DNA from: Rhodanobacteraceae bacterium
GTDB lineage: Bacteria; Pseudomonadota; Gammaproteobacteria; Xanthomonadales; Rhodanobacteraceae
Direction: 5' to 3'
NCBI GenBank assembly: GCA_025924775.1
Contig: JAICHS010000027.1
Span: 1-16,524, forward strand
Length of the DNA: 16,524 bases
A program made the position numbers and the translations under genes. The notes beneath the pieces are model-generated. The model saw nothing but the letters and a program-made list of their open reading frames with translations, searched no databases and was not told where the DNA came from. Positions 1-6,200 of the stretch are shown here, piece after piece; within the stretch, counting starts at the first letter, position 1, and each line of letters begins with the position of its first letter.

Positions 1-62
1 CCCGGGGTATCCCGACTCAACTGACTATGCCGAGTTTCCGGATTACCGGACGAGAAGCACGC

Positions 63-467
63 ATGAAAACCGGTTTTGCCGTTCTTGCTGCGGGCCTGAT
101 GTCCACGGGGCTTGCGGCCTGCCAGACGGTGCGGGTTCCCGATCGAATCAGCGTGACGTCGCTGTCGTTGAGCGTTGATGCAACCGACCCCGCACACGGG
201 ATGTGCCAATCGTTTGCCCTGACCCGGCAGGACGTTTCCGCGTTCTTTCGCGTCGCCGCCGAAGTTGGCGGCGCGGAATTCCACGACCGATCCGTCATTC
301 TTCCATGTCGGTACGAAGGCACGTTGACGCTGGACGGCGAAACGTGGCGCTTCAGCATCAACGCTGGTGGCGCGGGCCGTCTTTACAAAGCCGACGGAAC
401 CCAACGCCGGTACCTGTGCGAACAACGCTGCAAAAAAGTGCTGGCGCACGCCTTTGGCGGCGATTGA
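63..467 (+). CDS. Small putative lipoprotein of unknown function
   Basis: 134 residues. The N-terminus is a clear lipoprotein signal: MKTG, a hydrophobic stretch, then lipobox L17-A18-A19-C20, so the mature protein should be lipid-anchored at Cys20 in the envelope. The ATG at 63 is chosen over the in-frame ATG at 27 because only the shorter form places Lys2 and the hydrophobic core at the N-terminus. The residue after the lipid-bearing cysteine is Gln, which does not give an Asp+2 inner-membrane retention signal, so outer-membrane sorting is the default inference. The mature part carries four more cysteines (C48, C82, C119, C123), enough for two periplasmic disulfides, and a basic C-terminus. 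A small inverted repeat (TCCGG-ATTA-CCGGA, 37-50) lies just upstream of the start. I do not recognise the family; there is no catalytic motif I can name. Confidence 0.72.
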   Translation: MKTGFAVLAAGLMSTGLAACQTVRVPDRISVTSLSLSVDATDPAHGMCQSFALTRQDVSAFFRVAAEVGGAEFHDRSVILPCRYEGTLTLDGETWRFSINAGGAGRLYKADGTQRRYLCEQRCKKVLAHAFGGD

Positions 468-510
468 GATTGACGCGTTCCTGCACGGCGATGGTGAAGG
501 GGGCAGTGAG

Positions 511-541
511 CTGACACCGGCCTCGTCAGCGCCGCTATCCT
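511..541 (+). promoter_or_regulatory. Candidate promoter of nrtS (possibly leaderless)
   Basis: CTGACA (511-516) and TATCCT (536-541) resemble -35 and -10 boxes, with a 19-bp spacer that is longer than ideal. The -10-like box ends 6 nt before the nrtS ATG, and the intervening CGCGCG offers no Shine-Dalgarno. If real, transcription would begin at or next to the start codon. Pattern match only. Confidence 0.3.
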
Positions 542-547
542 CGCGCG

Positions 548-775
548 ATGATTGCGACGCTGAAAACCTTCGTGCGCGTGGTGGCGACGCCGGTGCACCT
601 GAAACGCACGCTGCTGATCGCGTTCGTCGTCGGCAGTTGGTTGAACCTGTTCAACCATGGCGACGAGTTGTTGCATGGCGCCATGGATGCACACCTGGCG
701 ATCAAGTTGATACTGAACTACTTGACGCCGTTCGTCGTGTCCAACTTCGGCCTGCTGGCGCATCAGCGGCATTGA
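548..775 (+). CDS. nrtS: NrtS-type small nitrate/nitrite transporter
   Basis: 75 residues, the usual size for NrtS, a very small inner-membrane protein family reported for nitrate/nitrite transport in cyanobacteria and some proteobacteria. Two hydrophobic segments are visible (about residues 22-34 and 50-70). Between them lies the family-like stretch with W31-L-N-L-F-N36 and G38-D39, and the second segment contains N57-Y58-L59-T60-P61-F62 and S65-N66-F67-G68. It ends shortly after the second helix. The gene has no recognisable Shine-Dalgarno (see the promoter entry). It stands alone on the plus strand, convergent with the secreted repeat protein, with no nitrate reductase gene nearby in the window. 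A decayed second copy lies at 2045-2197. Family assignment is by remembered pattern; transport itself is inferred. Confidence 0.78.
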   Translation: MIATLKTFVRVVATPVHLKRTLLIAFVVGSWLNLFNHGDELLHGAMDAHLAIKLILNYLTPFVVSNFGLLAHQRH

Positions 776-864
776 CGGCACGCGAATGCGATGGCGGGAT
801 CCGCCCTTGCCGCCGGCACATCGCTGGGTCGCGCGGATGACGTGCGGCGACGTTGCCCTATCCG

Positions 865-892
865 AAAAAAACCCCGGGATCGCTCCCGGGGT
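865..892 (-). terminator. Rho-independent terminator of the secreted repeat-protein gene
   Basis: On the minus strand a perfect 9-bp stem, ACCCCGGGA / TCCCGGGGT (892-884 and 879-871), closes a 4-nt GCGA loop and runs directly into a T tract (871-865). It lies about 50 nt past the stop of the 944-1807 gene. The plus-strand side has no T tract, so it should act mainly on minus-strand transcription. Confidence 0.88.
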
Positions 893-943
893 GAAAATCT
901 GCAAGGCGACTCCGCGCTCCGCGGAGCCGGTGATCTGCCGGGT

Positions 944-1807
944 TTATTGCCGTTCGCCGCCGGATGTCTTGGGTGCGGGGTGGCGCGTGTCGCGGGATGA
1001 CTGGTCGCGGCGGTTCGCGGACTGACCTTGCGTCTGCGTGGTCGCACGGCCGCTTGCGGAGCCGTCGGCGTTGCCGCTGGCGTTGATGCCGCTAACCGCA
1101 TTGCCGACCGAACCCGCGGTGCGATCGGTCGACTGGACCGTGGAGTTGGCGGTGTTGCGCACCGTACCGCCAACACCTTGTCCAGCATCACCGGCCTTGC
1201 CGGCAGCGGCGGCCGTGTTCAGCCCTCCGCCTGCCATGGAACTCATGCCGCCATTGCCGCTTGCCGAACCGCCGGCAGCGTTGCCGCTGCCGCTGGCCGC
1301 GCCCTCGGCATTGCCGCTGGCATTGATGCCGTTCACGGCATTGCCGACCGAGCCCGTGGTGCGGCCGGTGGACTGGATCGTCGACTGGGCAGCGTCGCGC
1401 ACGGTGCCGCCGACGCCACGTCCGGCGTCACCCGCCTTGCCCGCGGCAGCCGCGGTATCGAGGCCGGCGCCGGCATTGACTGAGCCGCTGGCATCGGCAT
1501 TGCCGGCCGGTGTGGCCGCGGAAACGCCGGCTTGCTGGCCGGCGGCAGCGTCGGCCCGCGCGCTGGCCGACTGAGCGGCGGTCCTGCGCGCCTTGCGGGT
1601 CGTGCGCTGCGTGAACCGGTCACTCTGTTGCTCCATCTGCCGGGTGGTTTGCATGGTTTGCGGAACGGTGTTCTGCAGCATGCGGCCCGTATTGGCACCT
1701 AGGGTGCCGCCGAGCTGGCCGCCTCCACCCAGGTGTATCTGGGCAAACGCCGGTACGGCGAATACGCATGCCGCGGCGATTGAAACTGTGAGCAAAGTCT
1801 TGCGCAT
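944..1807 (-). CDS. Secreted low-complexity protein with two ~60-residue repeats
   Basis: 287 residues. A standard signal peptide (MRKT, hydrophobic 5-20, AFA cleavage near residue 22) sends it to the periplasm or beyond. Residues 24-40 are Gly-rich; 45-75 are rich in Gln, Thr and Arg. From about 80 on it is almost only Gly, Ala, Ser, Asn, Thr, Asp and Val, with no cysteine after the signal. Residues 115-173 and 195-253 are two near-identical units spaced exactly 80 residues apart, starting GL(D/N)TAAAAGKAGDAG and ending GINASGNA(E/D)G-x-ASG. The tail is Arg-, Gln- and Ser-rich. The start is well supported: a strong GGAGGAA sits 6 nt upstream. It has its own terminator (865-892). I cannot name a family; the composition suggests a disordered or adhesive envelope or extracellular protein. 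Confidence 0.8.
   Translation of the reverse strand: MRKTLLTVSIAAACVFAVPAFAQIHLGGGGQLGGTLGANTGRMLQNTVPQTMQTTRQMEQQSDRFTQRTTRKARRTAAQSASARADAAAGQQAGVSAATPAGNADASGSVNAGAGLDTAAAAGKAGDAGRGVGGTVRDAAQSTIQSTGRTTGSVGNAVNGINASGNAEGAASGSGNAAGGSASGNGGMSSMAGGGLNTAAAAGKAGDAGQGVGGTVRNTANSTVQSTDRTAGSVGNAVSGINASGNADGSASGRATTQTQGQSANRRDQSSRDTRHPAPKTSGGERQ
1049..1465 (-). repeat. Duplicated coding unit, 240-nt period, inside the secreted protein gene
   Basis: Unit A spans 1289-1465 (residues 115-173) and unit B 1049-1225 (residues 195-253). At protein level the units differ at a minority of positions (for example D/N, R/Q, I/V, G/D exchanges). A 21-residue Gly/Ser/Asn-rich linker separates them. The nucleotide sequence is also visibly repeated, which indicates an internal duplication rather than convergent composition. 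Confidence 0.85.
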
Positions 1808-1813
1808 GGTCGA

Positions 1814-1851
1814 TTCCTCCGAAGGAACAGCGTGCGCATGCGCGCACGCTG
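1814..1851 (-). promoter_or_regulatory. Double hairpin in the 5' leader, second stem covering the ribosome binding site
   Basis: Reading the minus strand towards the 1807 start, a perfect 10-bp stem CAGCGTGCGC / GCGCACGCTG with a 4-nt loop (1851-1828) is followed without a gap by TTCCT-TCGG-AGGAA (1827-1814), a 5-bp stem whose 3' arm is the Shine-Dalgarno GGAGGAA. The start codon follows 6 nt later. The first stem may protect the mRNA or be a protein operator. The second could reduce ribosome access, as in a thermometer-like leader. The pairing is seen directly; the regulatory role is inference. Confidence 0.5.
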
Positions 1852-1880
1852 CCCAAGCTAGGCGCGTCAGCCCGACCCGG

Positions 1881-1929
1881 TGCTGAACCGCCGCAGGAAG
1901 ATTCAGAGAGCGGACAAGTTGCTGAACCG
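1881..1929. repeat. Pair of 10-bp direct repeats upstream of the secreted protein gene
   Basis: TGCTGAACCG occurs at 1881-1890 and again at 1920-1929, 39 bp apart, in the gene-free stretch upstream of the minus-strand start at 1807. Possible binding sites for a regulator of that gene; no promoter boxes could be fixed with confidence. Could be chance. Confidence 0.3.
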
Positions 1930-2044
1930 ATCGTTACCCAGTTATCCGGCGTGCTGCCGGGTGCCCGGACCGGTGGTGCGCGGTACTCCGGGAAATGTGT
2001 GGCGCATGCGACCGCAGCGAACGCCACACCACTGTTTTCCCGCG

Positions 2045-2197
2045 ATGTTCCCGATCCTAAAAACTTTCGCGCATGGTGGCCGTGCCGGTGGCCGGCAACG
2101 CACGCTGCGGATCGCGTTTGCCGTCGGCAGTTGCCCGGTTGACCCGACACCGTTCGTGGTGGCGAGCTTCGGCCTGCCGGCGCACCAGCGCCGCTGA
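2045..2197 (+). pseudogene. Decayed, internally deleted second copy of nrtS
   Basis: Read from the ATG at 2045, this stretch encodes 50 residues that track the intact NrtS at both ends: LKTF near the start, (K/Q)RTL-x-IAF-x-VGS in the middle, and TPFVV-x-(N/S)FGL-x-AHQR at the end. About 24 codons are missing between the halves, removing the WLNLFN...NY region and most of the second membrane segment. At DNA level, after the shared AAAAC(C/T)TTCG the copy lacks 2 nt and then 1 nt more before AACGCACGCTG, so nearby sequence (GTGGTGGC, GCCGGTG) aligns in another frame; this is typical of decay. The reading frame is open overall, so a short peptide could still be made, but it cannot form the NrtS fold. 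Confidence 0.75.
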
Positions 2198-2387
2198 GGC
2201 CGTTGTCGCCTCGATATGCCGACTTCACCCGGCCTGCACCAATCGCTTGCGATAGTGCGGGCATGCGCAAGCGTGCGTGGCGGTGGTTGGCGTGCGCGCG
2301 CAACGGATGCGATGCCGTGGCGTGCATGCGGATGGTCCACGTGGTTGCGCCGGCGATGGCCGGGTGCCGTCGCAAGGACGGGTTTCG

Positions 2388-3500
2388 ATGGCACACACCA
2401 CATCCAATGCACGCTGGGAACGCGACCGCGACGAAGTCCGCCTGTCGGGTGCGTGGACACTGCTGCTGGATACCGCGCGGCGGCGCCGCTTGACGCACGA
2501 GTTGGGGGAACTGGGTGCGCCGCGCGGCTTGCGCTGGAATCTCGACCGGGTGGAGGCGCTCGACAGTGCCGGCGCGCGCGTGTTGTGGCAGGTGTGGGGC
2601 CGACGCTTGCCGGAACGCTTCGAGTGCCCGGAAGACCACCGCCACTGGTTCCGCTGGCTGTCGCAAACGCGTTTTCCCGGCCCGCCCGTGCGCCATCCGC
2701 TGGCTGCCGCCTTCGACCGCCTCGGCGGCGCCGTGCTGGGGTTCGTGCACGCCGTCGGTGGGGTGCTGTTGCTGGTCGGACAGCTGCTGCTGGATGTCGC
2801 CTATTGCGTGCGGCATCCGCGCGCGGCGCCGTGGAAGGAAACGGCGGCGACGGTTTACCACGTCGGTGCCACCTCGATGCTGCTACTGGGCGTGGTTGGT
2901 TTCCTGATCGGCGTGGTGATGGCCATCCAGATCGGGATGGCGCTGGCGCAGTTCGGCGCCGCCACGATGATCATCGGCATGCTGGGGCTGGCGGTGTTGC
3001 GTGAACTCGGGCCGGTGATCTGCGGGCTGATCCTGGCGGGCCGCTCGGGTTCGGCGATGACCGCCGGCATCGGCGCGATGCACCTGACCGGTGAGTACGA
3101 CGCGCTGCGTGCGTTCGGCTCGTCGCCCAGCCTGCGCTTGGCGTTGCCGCGCGTAGTGGGCGCGATGATCAGCCTGCCGTTGCTGGTGGTGTGGACCGAC
3201 TTTGCCGCGTTGCTGGGCGGGGCGGTCACGGCGCAGGCCAACCTTGGCGTGCGCTTCGATTTGTTTTTCGCGCAGTTGCCGCAACAGGTGCAGATCGTGA
3301 ACTTCTGGATCGGCCTGGCCAAGGGCGCGCTGTTTGGCCTCACCATCGCACTGGTGGGCTGCTGGTTCGGCATCAGCGCCTCGCCCGACACCGCGGGCCT
3401 CAGCCGCAACACCACGCTGTCGGTGGTGACCAGCCTGACGTTGATCCTGTTGTTCGATGCCAGCTCCGGCGCGTTGCTGACGCATGTGGGCCTGCTGTAA
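2388..3500 (+). CDS. mlaE: STAS-MlaE fusion, lipid ABC transporter permease
   Basis: 370 residues. Inner-membrane permease of an MCE-type lipid transporter. Residues about 12-95 form an N-terminal STAS-like domain (RLSGAWTLLL, then NLDRVEALDSAGARVLW), the role played by separate MlaB in Escherichia coli. Residues 105-370 are the MlaE permease with several membrane helices and the conserved loop RELGP (205-209), AGRSGSAMTAGIGAM (217-231), and YDALRAFG (237-244). The start at 2388 is preferred to the in-frame ATG at 2277: the extra 37 residues are Arg/Gly-rich without homology, and AAGGA (2373-2377) lies 10 nt upstream. The 190 bp between the nrtS remnant and this start shows no clear promoter. 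The stop overlaps the mlaF start by one base (TAATG). First gene of a four-gene operon. Confidence 0.92.
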   Translation: MAHTTSNARWERDRDEVRLSGAWTLLLDTARRRRLTHELGELGAPRGLRWNLDRVEALDSAGARVLWQVWGRRLPERFECPEDHRHWFRWLSQTRFPGPPVRHPLAAAFDRLGGAVLGFVHAVGGVLLLVGQLLLDVAYCVRHPRAAPWKETAATVYHVGATSMLLLGVVGFLIGVVMAIQIGMALAQFGAATMIIGMLGLAVLRELGPVICGLILAGRSGSAMTAGIGAMHLTGEYDALRAFGSSPSLRLALPRVVGAMISLPLLVVWTDFAALLGGAVTAQANLGVRFDLFFAQLPQQVQIVNFWIGLAKGALFGLTIALVGCWFGISASPDTAGLSRNTTLSVVTSLTLILLFDASSGALLTHVGLL

Positions 3501-4312
3501 TGCCGGTGCCTGCGGCCAGCGGCGAGGTCGTCATCCGCGTGCAGGGCCTGCACAAGCAACTGGGTGGCCGCACGATCCATCGCGGCATCGACCTCGAAGT
3601 GCGGCGCGGCGAGCTGGTCAGCGTGATCGGCGCGTCGGGCGCGGGCAAGACCTTGCTGCTGGACCAGATCATCGGCCTGCTGCGCCCCGACCGCGGCAGC
3701 ATCCACGTGTTGGGCCAGACCATCAACCATCTGGAACCTTGGGAAGCGCGCCTGCTGCGGCGCCGCTGGGGCGTATTGTTCCAGCAGGCCGCGTTGTTCA
3801 GTGCCTTGAACGTGTACGACAACCTGGCATTTCCGGTGCGCGAGTTGCGCCGCGAAGGCCTGGAAGTGGACGAGGCCCTGTTGCGCGAGGGCATCGCGCT
3901 GAAGCTGCGCATGGTCGGGCTGGCGCCCGCGGACGCGTGGAAGTTTCCGTTCGAACTTTCCGGGGGTATGGCCAAGCGCGCCGCACTGGCGCGGGCGCTG
4001 ATGCTGGAAGCCGAACTGCTGTTTCTGGACGAGCCCACCTCGGGCCTCGACCCGGCCGCCGCTTCCGAGTTCGACACGCTCTTGGGCGAGCTGCACGCGG
4101 AACTCCGCTTCACCGCGCTGATGATCACGCACGATGTTTACAGCGTGGCGACGCTGAGCGACCGCGTCGCGGTGCTGGCCGACGGCCGGCTTGCCACCAT
4201 CGGCACGCTGGAGGACGTGGCCGGTTGCGGGCAGCCGTTCGTCGCGGATTTCTTCCGTTCGCGGCACGGCGAAAACCACCTGCGCACACTGCCGGTGTAC
4301 CGGAGTCTCTGA
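3500..4312 (+). CDS. mlaF: MlaF-like ATPase of the MCE lipid ABC transporter
   Basis: 270 residues, normal for MlaF. Cytoplasmic nucleotide-binding subunit that powers the MlaE permease. All ABC motifs are intact: Walker A GASGAGKT (44-51), Q-loop Q95, signature LSGGM (153-157, the SGGM-A-KR form typical of MlaF), Walker B LLFLDEP (173-179) and H-loop H211. The C-terminal 30 residues (from about F248) resemble the MlaF tail that contacts the partner subunit. The ATG at 3500 overlaps the mlaE stop by one base, implying translational coupling. The gap to mlaD is 3 nt. Nothing suggests inactivation. Confidence 0.94.
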   Translation: MPVPAASGEVVIRVQGLHKQLGGRTIHRGIDLEVRRGELVSVIGASGAGKTLLLDQIIGLLRPDRGSIHVLGQTINHLEPWEARLLRRRWGVLFQQAALFSALNVYDNLAFPVRELRREGLEVDEALLREGIALKLRMVGLAPADAWKFPFELSGGMAKRAALARALMLEAELLFLDEPTSGLDPAAASEFDTLLGELHAELRFTALMITHDVYSVATLSDRVAVLADGRLATIGTLEDVAGCGQPFVADFFRSRHGENHLRTLPVYRSL

Positions 4313-4315
4313 GCC

Positions 4316-5248
4316 ATGGAAAACCGCGCCCACGCCATCGCCGCCGTCGCCTTCCTGCTGGTGTTCGCGTTGGGTGCGGTCGCGGCGTGGTACTGGCTGG
4401 CCAACCGACCCGGCGAGCCGCTGGCCTACGAGATCGTCACCCGCCAGTCGGTGGACGGCCTGTCCGCACAATCCGCGGTGCGGTTCAAGGGCATCGTCGT
4501 CGGCCACGTCGCCAGCCTCGGCTTCGATCCGCGCGACCCGTCGCGCGTGCTGCTGCGGCTGCGCTTGCAGCGCGGCACCTACGTCACGCACGCCACCTAC
4601 GCCGAAGTTGCGATGCAGGGCCTGACCGGCGGCAGCGTGCTGGAATTGAAACTGGGCGAGGGCAACGCCGCGCCGCTTGCCACCAGCGATGCGCATCCCG
4701 CGCGCATTCCCATGCGCGCAAGCCCGCTGGGTTCGCTGCTGGCTGACGCGCCGCGGGTGCTGCAGAGCCTGCGGACGACGCTGGCCCGCGCCAACCAGCT
4801 GCTGGACGCGGTCAATCGCCAACACGTCGCTGCATCGCTGGCGCAGATCGATACGGCGACGCGCCAGCTGGCCGCGATCGAAGCGCGCTTGCCACCGCTG
4901 CTGGCGTCGTTGCAGCGCAGCCTCGATCAAAGCCACACCTTGCTGGCCGACAGCGACCGCCTCGCGCGCTCGGCGCAAACGCCCGTGCGCAACGCCGCGC
5001 GATTGGAGGCTTCCCTCGACGCCCTGGCGCGTTCGAGCCAGCAGCTCAGCGAACACCTGAACCGGCAGACCGCGCCGGATTTCGACGCGCTTAGCCGCAG
5101 CCTTGCGCGCACCTCGCGACAATTGGACCAGTTGCTGCGCCAGTTGAACGCGAAACCACAGAGCCTGATCTTCGGCCCGGCCGCGCGCCCGCCGGGACCC
5201 GGCGAGCCGGGCTTCGACCAGCACGACCCGCGGGGGCACCGACCGTGA
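4316..5248 (+). CDS. mlaD: MlaD-like MCE protein with long coiled-coil tail
   Basis: 310 residues, longer than the roughly 180 of E. coli MlaD. One N-terminal membrane helix (about 7-28) anchors it in the inner membrane. Residues 36-115 form a single MCE domain (VRFKGIVVGHV at 55-65, GLTGGSVLEL at 102-111). Residues about 140-280 are a long amphipathic, Leu/Gln/Arg-rich segment likely to form a coiled coil. A PQSLIFG motif (281-287) and a Pro/Gly-rich end follow, as is common in MCE proteins with C-terminal helices. Such proteins make hexameric rings with a helical tube that carries lipids across the periplasm. CGGAG at 4301-4305 is the likely ribosome binding site. The stop overlaps the next start by 4 nt. 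Confidence 0.9.
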   Translation: MENRAHAIAAVAFLLVFALGAVAAWYWLANRPGEPLAYEIVTRQSVDGLSAQSAVRFKGIVVGHVASLGFDPRDPSRVLLRLRLQRGTYVTHATYAEVAMQGLTGGSVLELKLGEGNAAPLATSDAHPARIPMRASPLGSLLADAPRVLQSLRTTLARANQLLDAVNRQHVAASLAQIDTATRQLAAIEARLPPLLASLQRSLDQSHTLLADSDRLARSAQTPVRNAARLEASLDALARSSQQLSEHLNRQTAPDFDALSRSLARTSRQLDQLLRQLNAKPQSLIFGPAARPPGPGEPGFDQHDPRGHRP

Positions 5249-5898
5249 GCACATGGCGTCTGGCCTGGCTGTGTGGCGCGCTGGTGCTGGGCGGCTGCGC
5301 GGCCGTGTCGCGGCCCGCGGCGTTTCCCCGGCACTACGCGCTGGCGACGGCGGCCGCCGCGGCGCCGTCCACCCGCGCCCACGCGGACGCGACCTTGCGG
5401 ATCGCGCGCGTCAGCGTGCCGGCGTGGCTCGACGGCACCGGCATGTATTACCGGCTGGCGTATCGCGCCGACGACGGCATCGCAGCCTATGCGGATTCCG
5501 ATTGGGTGGCGCCGCCTGCGGACATGCTGGAAGTGTTGCTGCGCAACACGCTGGCCGCCGGCGCGGGCTGGCGCGCGGTCGTCGGTCCTGGCGACCCGGC
5601 GCAATCAGCCTTCACGCTGCAGGTCCGGATCGACGATTTCAGCCAGGTGTTTGCAAGCCCACAAGACAGCGTCGGTCGATTGGCGGCCACGGTGACCTTG
5701 CTGGACGGGCAAAGCGACAAGGTCATCGCGCAGCGGCCGTTTCGCATCGAGGTGCCCGCACCCGGCGCGGATGCGGCGGGCGGCGTCGCGGCCCTGAATC
5801 GCGCCAGCCGCCAATTTGCCGACGCGGTGCGGACGTGGCTCGATCAGGCCGGCGCCGGCCAGCGTCCGCGGCCCGCGCACCGGGACGACGGTTCATGA
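5245..5898 (+). CDS. ABC-type transport auxiliary lipoprotein (PqiC-like)
   Basis: 217 residues, starting with GTG within the GTGA overlap with mlaD. Signal peptide with lipobox L15-G16-G17-C18, so it is a lipoprotein. The rest matches the ABC-type transport auxiliary family (PqiC-like): an N-terminal strand with HYAL (34-37), an ARVSVPAWLDG segment, YRLAY with a downstream W-x-x-P-P-x-x-M, a conserved middle region (LQVRIDDFSQVF), then a C-terminal helix with ALNRASRQFADAV. In PqiABC such a lipoprotein sits at the outer membrane and docks to the MCE tube. By context it is the outer-membrane end of this operon's transporter. The stop codon lies in the left arm of an inverted repeat (5890-5927). 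Confidence 0.86.
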   Translation: MSTWRLAWLCGALVLGGCAAVSRPAAFPRHYALATAAAAAPSTRAHADATLRIARVSVPAWLDGTGMYYRLAYRADDGIAAYADSDWVAPPADMLEVLLRNTLAAGAGWRAVVGPGDPAQSAFTLQVRIDDFSQVFASPQDSVGRLAATVTLLDGQSDKVIAQRPFRIEVPAPGADAAGGVAALNRASRQFADAVRTWLDQAGAGQRPRPAHRDDGS

Positions 5899-6159
5899 AT
5901 ATCCGGTCTTGCCGGGCGCGATGAACCCCTTGCGGCGGGGAGCCTGATCCACTACTTTAGGGCGACTTGCTGCGCTGCAGCATTCACGAACCCGCGCGTT
6001 CCGCGCTGGAGTGTCGCCTTCAGGCTCCACGGTTCCCGCCTCGCTGGTCTCTCCGAGGCGCTTGTATCCAACAAACCCCGGTTGGCATGGCTTGTGCGTG
6101 TTGTGCACAGGCACATGCCGTGCGCGACGAGGCCGATAGTGGCCGGCGCTTGCGCCCGG
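5890..6159. other. Gene-free, densely structured intergenic element (candidate RNA)
   Basis: No credible protein is encoded here, but stems follow one another. GGTTCAT / ATGAACC (5890-5896, 5921-5927) encloses CCGG / CCGG. CCCC / GGGG pairs at 5926-5929 and 5937-5940. A closing helix GGAGCCTGA / TCAGGCTCC (5939-5947, 6020-6028) continues as GGCGAC / GTCGCC (5961-5966, 6013-6018) and encloses two hairpins: TGCTGC-gct-GCAGCA (5968-5982) and GCGCG-ttc-CGCGC (5994-6006). Then come CGCCTCG / CGAGGCG (6037-6043, 6054-6060) and a 14-bp hairpin with one bulged A and one G-U pair (6084-6119). A last hairpin lies at 6143-6159. It may be the operon terminator plus a leader of the 6201 gene, a separate small RNA, or a dispersed repeat. 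Strand is undetermined. Confidence 0.45.
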
Positions 6160-6200
6160 AATCCCCGTCCGTCGTTCGTCACTCGAGGTCACTTCGCTCC

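Noticed and set aside
2203..2493. Plus-strand frame with a possible short protein starting at 2262
   Set aside because: Runs into mlaE in another frame, has no ribosome binding site, and its Cys/Arg/His-rich sequence looks like frame noise.
1620..2861. Minus-strand open reading frame of 413 codons
   Set aside because: Overlaps the start of mlaE, the nrtS remnant and the secreted protein gene in another frame; no signal, motif or ribosome binding site.
2855..5254. Minus-strand open reading frame of 799 codons across the MCE operon
   Set aside because: Antisense to mlaE, mlaF and mlaD, which have all their family motifs; the antisense translation is low-complexity and Arg/Gln-rich.
5952..6182. 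Short minus-strand reading frame in the structured intergenic element
   Set aside because: The peptide follows inverted-repeat DNA and has no start signal or recognisable domain. The DNA is better explained as structured non-coding sequence, though a degenerate repeat-encoded peptide cannot be excluded.
5967..6200. N-terminal extension of the secreted protein at 6201
   Set aside because: Would bury the signal peptide 78 residues inside the protein and translate the stem-loop region.
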